A DNA stretch of 8,042 nt from CAYHDN01 sp964355425 (lineage in GTDB: Bacteria > Patescibacteriota > UBA1384 > XYA2-FULL-43-10 > CAINNR01), in the NCBI GenBank assembly GCA_964355425.1, contig CAYHDN010000041.1:1-8042 (forward strand), given 5' to 3'. Under the pieces are notes generated by a model. The model was not told the DNA's origin. It did not search any database and saw only the letters and a program-made list of their open reading frames with translations. Below, in pieces: positions 5,222-8,042 of this stretch. The first letter of the stretch is position 1; every line of letters starts with the position of its first letter. A program made the translations under genes and the position numbers.

Positions 5222-5770
5222 TTATTTCCTTCCCGCGTATTTCGCCAAAAGTTGTCCGATCTGTAATGTGATTTTAGCTGTTATGTCTTCGATTATCTTT
5301 TCTTGATCAATGTTTCGACCTTTTAGATTTTCGAAATAGTTGACAAGCATCGATTGGACGTCCTCGGAAATTTCCTGGCTGGTTGCTGCCGGGTCAATTT
5401 TCGGATTAATTTTGTAAAAGTTTTCTATCCGCGGATCGGCAAGAACAATTCTTCTTGAAGCTGAAAGAGCCAGAGCAGAAAGATCGCTTTTTTTACTAAA
5501 AATATCATTGACAAATGAAGCCACCTGAATGCTGATACGTGCGTGGGCGGCGACGTTAGCATCGAACGAAGCCTTAATTTCTTCAAAGCTTTTTCCCGGA
5601 TGAGCCAGAATTACATCGGCGGCTTTTTTATTGAGTTCAAAGAAACGCAAAAGTTTTTCTCTTAATTTACTTTCGGACAAGGATTTTCTGTCCATATCAA
5701 GCGCCGGCCCGATATTCGGGTCAATCCGCTTGGCAATTTCGATTGCTTTGTCAATATTCGCATTGGTCAT
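5222..5770 (-). CDS. Hypothetical 182-residue helical protein
   Basis: I do not recognise a family. The protein is mainly helical and charged, without signal peptide, membrane segment or cysteine. Related-looking short motifs occur at both ends: RIDPNIGPALD (15-25), LADPRIENFYKINPKIDP (110-127). Helices are likely at 32-58, 61-94, 132-150 and 154-178. GGGAG (5781-5777) stands 6 nt before ATG 5770. The start is 3 nt after the stop of the VirB6-like gene and the stop is 1 nt before the metallopeptidase gene. That coupling suggests roughly matched amounts and a shared complex or pathway with these two. A chaperone, adaptor or inhibitor of the peptidase is conceivable but not shown. Confidence 0.85.
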   Translation of the reverse strand: MTNANIDKAIEIAKRIDPNIGPALDMDRKSLSESKLREKLLRFFELNKKAADVILAHPGKSFEEIKASFDANVAAHARISIQVASFVNDIFSKKSDLSALALSASRRIVLADPRIENFYKINPKIDPAATSQEISEDVQSMLVNYFENLKGRNIDQEKIIEDITAKITLQIGQLLAKYAGRK

Positions 5771-5773
5771 ATG

Positions 5774-8014
5774 TTACTCCCTGCCGATATTTTCGCCGGC
5801 TTCGCCTCTAACTATTTGTTCTCCCAAGTTAGCATCGCTTTGGATATTCTGAATATTTTGAATTAATTGTTGCGGAGGGATGCCTTCGCCTGATTGTGCC
5901 GTCTGGCGGGCGATAACTTTCATTAGCTGGAGTTGTTGGGTAGCGATATTTCTTTCCCTTCCTTCGGTTGCGGCTTTAGCCTGCTTGGAGGCGTTGACCA
6001 AGCGGTTCCAAGCGTCCGGCTTAATTTCCTCAAGGCTTACTCCGACTCGGCCGAGCTTCCCAACCATCAGACCCAAGGATTCCGGAGTGATTTCGCTCTT
6101 CATTTTTCCGATTTCTGCAGTGAATTTATCCAATCCGCCCTCGCCTCCCAACGACCCCTCGCCGCCGAGTTTTGCTTCAAATTCGTGGAAAGCAGCAATT
6201 AGCTCCTTCATGTCAGGAACAACGGCTTGGACTGTGCCGGTGACGGGTTGGGCATCAGCTCCTGCACTTTCGGTAGTGGCCCCAGCGCCTAATGCTTGCC
6301 TTAGTCTATCAGCGTCGCTCATTGCTGCTGGAGTAACAGTCGTGTCTTCAGATTCATCCCGCTCTCTCTCAATTCTTTCTGATAAAGTTTCCAACCCCAC
6401 AGCCGGTGCGGCTAGAATTCTGGAATCAACATTGAGTTTTTCGTCTTCGACAATATCATCTGGTCTTCGTGTTTCAACTCCATCTTTGTCGGCCACGTTC
6501 CTCGCGCCTTTCCTTCTTAGTTTCAATTCTTTGGTTGCTGCCGTGGATTCTTTGGCCATTTCGATTCTTATTCTTTCTGAGTCTAATTTAAATTCTCGGA
6601 TATAGTTTCCAGCAGCATCTTTGATCAGATTCCCTGCAGCGTCTTTTTTAAAATCAGATTGGAAGATTTCTTTTTTGCCTGCGATATCAGCCAGTTCTGC
6701 CATGACCATATTCCCGGCGGCATCTTTTTTGTAGGCGAGTTTTTTAACAAGATCACGATTGGTATACTGGCCGTAAACTTCCCTGTCCCATTCCTCGCCC
6801 ATGAATAATTTGCCGGCCTGGCCTTTTAATTTTTTTAGTACAGGGTCCTTGAATCCTTTTTTATTTTTGAACTCCTTTGTATTCATGAAATCCAGAAACG
6901 CTTGTTGCTCTCTCATTTTATCTCGGTCTTCAAAATAGGCATTAACAGTTGCTTGGCGGAGTCTGCCGCGTGCCGCACTGCGGCTCCATTCTCTTACCCC
7001 CGGAACTTTGTCTTTTGCCCAGTTGACGCTTGTGCGTTTAACATTCATATATTTGTCGCCAACCCAGCCTTTTGCGGCGTTAACGCCTGCCCCGCCGGTT
7101 GCCTTCCAAGCTGCTCCGCCGGTATAGCCCCAAGCCTTTTTACCGTAATTTGCCCAGGCTCCCATGACCGCGCCGCCGACTTTAAACGGTGAAGTGATCG
7201 CCATGTAAAAACAGAGAATGGCAAAAATTACTGGTAAAACCCAGCTAGTTCCGTCGGAAATAGCGCCCAAAAACGTTCCTGCCAGCCAAAGCCAAAAAAC
7301 CGATATTACCGGCATAAAGACCCACTTGGTAAAATTGCTCCACCAAGTCTGGAAATATTTTTTTGTCGCCGGCAGAACCATTGCCATGAAAGCTACTGGC
7401 GCAATGGCGACAAGGAAATAAAGCAAGTAATTTCTGATCAGAAATATGAAAGAGAGAATAAATATCATCACTGCACCGGCAATTGCCACCCACTGTTTGA
7501 CAATATAAATCATTATTGTGCCGTAATAATTTGTGCCACTTTCCGGTTTGGGGACCTTGTCTCCAATTAATAAATCGAAAGCGCCGGAAACCTCATTTTG
7601 AGCGCTGCCAAAAAGGAAAAGCGAAATTGCAATGTTACCGAAGTCGATAACGATTCGGGAGATCAAAAAGCTGAAGTTGGCTAAAATCACTGCCATGATG
7701 AACGTCGGCAGAAATTTTTTGACCGCGTAAGAGTCAAGCTGATAGCGGAGGATGTTGGCGAAGGCTACCGCGATTAGGGCGAGCAAGACTAGCGAGTTAA
7801 CCAAGTTCATTGCCATTCGCCAGACATCGGCAACGACTTTACCAACGCCAATGAAATTACCTTTGTCATCAGGGGAAAGAACTTGATAAATCGGAGTCAG
7901 TAGTGGTGCGGCGTGGGCACGAAAAGGGGAGGAGAAAAGAAAAACCACCATGAAAAAGACTGCGGTTATCGCCAAAAATATTTTGCTATAAGTTTTTGCT
8001 GATATTTTTTTCAT
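5774..8014 (-). CDS. VirB6/TrbL-like polytopic membrane protein with long soluble tail
   Basis: 746 residues. An N-terminal signal or anchor (about 11-29, followed by AHA-A at 33-36) precedes further membrane segments at roughly 68-89, 101-119, 122-137, 168-193, 195-215, 230-252 and 258-276. The arrangement, and the motif-like stretch ending in PATKKYFQTWWSNF (215-228), resemble VirB6/TrbL channel proteins of T4SS. A Gly/Ala/Trp-rich amphipathic link (279-320) leads to about 420 soluble, mostly helical residues that are basic and then acidic. They include three KDAAGN motifs (430-435, 457-462, 465-470) and a Gly-rich hinge (617-627). VirB6 proteins are often about 300 residues, so more than half of this one is extension. 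ATG 8014 overlaps the upstream TGA as ATGA and has no clear Shine-Dalgarno sequence, which suggests coupled reinitiation. The VirB6 assignment rests on topology and context. Confidence 0.75.
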   Translation of the reverse strand: MKKISAKTYSKIFLAITAVFFMVVFLFSSPFRAHAAPLLTPIYQVLSPDDKGNFIGVGKVVADVWRMAMNLVNSLVLLALIAVAFANILRYQLDSYAVKKFLPTFIMAVILANFSFLISRIVIDFGNIAISLFLFGSAQNEVSGAFDLLIGDKVPKPESGTNYYGTIMIYIVKQWVAIAGAVMIFILSFIFLIRNYLLYFLVAIAPVAFMAMVLPATKKYFQTWWSNFTKWVFMPVISVFWLWLAGTFLGAISDGTSWVLPVIFAILCFYMAITSPFKVGGAVMGAWANYGKKAWGYTGGAAWKATGGAGVNAAKGWVGDKYMNVKRTSVNWAKDKVPGVREWSRSAARGRLRQATVNAYFEDRDKMREQQAFLDFMNTKEFKNKKGFKDPVLKKLKGQAGKLFMGEEWDREVYGQYTNRDLVKKLAYKKDAAGNMVMAELADIAGKKEIFQSDFKKDAAGNLIKDAAGNYIREFKLDSERIRIEMAKESTAATKELKLRRKGARNVADKDGVETRRPDDIVEDEKLNVDSRILAAPAVGLETLSERIERERDESEDTTVTPAAMSDADRLRQALGAGATTESAGADAQPVTGTVQAVVPDMKELIAAFHEFEAKLGGEGSLGGEGGLDKFTAEIGKMKSEITPESLGLMVGKLGRVGVSLEEIKPDAWNRLVNASKQAKAATEGRERNIATQQLQLMKVIARQTAQSGEGIPPQQLIQNIQNIQSDANLGEQIVRGEAGENIGRE
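6605..6727 (-). repeat. Three KDAAGN coding repeats in the VirB6-like tail
   Basis: KDAAGN is encoded at 6727-6710, 6646-6629 and 6622-6605. The last two lie in an 8-residue tandem (KDAAGNLI, KDAAGNYI). The codons differ between copies, so the repeat is kept at protein level or is old. It recalls the DAAGN core of YD-type repeats, but there are only three short copies and no YD domain. Confidence 0.6.
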
Positions 8015-8042
8015 TTCGGTGTGGTTGGTGTCGTTGGAGTCG
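8011..8042 (-). CDS. 3' end of an upstream Thr/Pro-rich protein
   Basis: The last nine residues read TPTTPTTPK followed by TGA (8013-8011), in a frame different from the VirB6-like gene. The stop overlaps the VirB6-like ATG in an ATGA arrangement, a common sign of translational coupling within an operon. A Thr-Pro tail often ends a secreted or surface protein or forms a linker. In similar loci a small pilin-like (VirB2-type) gene often precedes the VirB6 gene, but too little is visible to identify it. Confidence 0.55.
   Translation of the reverse strand, partial: TPTTPTTPK

Noticed and set aside
4820..5266. Open frame of 148 codons on the plus strand
   Set aside because: It is antisense to the peptidase gene, low-complexity and Ser-rich, and crosses the boundary of two coupled minus-strand genes.
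5880..6605. Open frame of 241 codons on the plus strand
   Set aside because: It is antisense to the VirB6-like tail. Its Ser/Pro/Ala-rich composition mirrors the minus-strand codons, it has no family pattern, and the minus-strand gene is well supported.

Overview
The window looks like part of a genome of the Candidate Phyla Radiation (Patescibacteria). This is inferred from gene content: a small PrgI-family membrane protein, a stand-alone VirB4-N-terminal-like (TraC-like) protein and a VirB4 ATPase lie in a row behind a VirB6/TrbL-like membrane protein with a very long soluble tail. That set and order are typical of the reduced type IV secretion (T4SS)-like loci of that group. TGA is used as a stop: no long gene contains an in-frame TGA, and two genes end in TGA. 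This argues against the Gracilibacteria/Absconditabacteria code in which TGA is glycine. No rRNA, tRNA or CRISPR array was seen.

Every gene I accept is on the minus strand, so transcription runs from high to low coordinates. In that order: the last codons of a Thr/Pro-rich protein (8042-8011); a VirB6/TrbL-like polytopic membrane protein (8014-5774); a 182-residue helical protein of unknown function (5770-5222); a 482-residue putative cytoplasmic zinc metallopeptidase with an HEVSH motif (5220-3772); a small S23/23S-rRNA-IVP-type four-helix-bundle gene (3703-3353); a PrgI-family protein (3226-2801); a TraC-like protein (2746-1874); and a VirB4 ATPase that runs off the window (1825-1). The first four genes are packed with overlaps or gaps of 1-3 nt, so they form a translationally coupled block.

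The T4SS parts fit one machine. VirB6-like and PrgI would form the membrane channel or platform. VirB4, with Walker A visible and the C-terminal half outside the window, would power it. The TraC-like protein resembles an extra copy of the VirB4 N-terminal domain without an ATPase. The metallopeptidase and the 182-residue protein are operon-linked accessories of unknown role.

The non-coding parts are the least ordinary. The four-helix-bundle gene sits in an approximately 520-bp segment whose ends are related in inverted orientation (GTTACAA outermost and AAAGTCGAAAGT further in) and consist of AAAGTC units repeated about every 9 nt. It looks like a small mobile or mobilisable cassette inserted between two T4SS genes. 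The two other spacers, before the TraC-like gene and before virB4, carry a second family of 9-nt repeats built on a self-complementary AATT core. The TraC-like and VirB4 reading frames are in the same phase and separated by a single TGA. The spacer between them is open, so the pair may be a split or rarely read-through fusion. There is no gene-free stretch longer than 300 bases; the longest spacer, 3227-3352, is filled by the repeats described.
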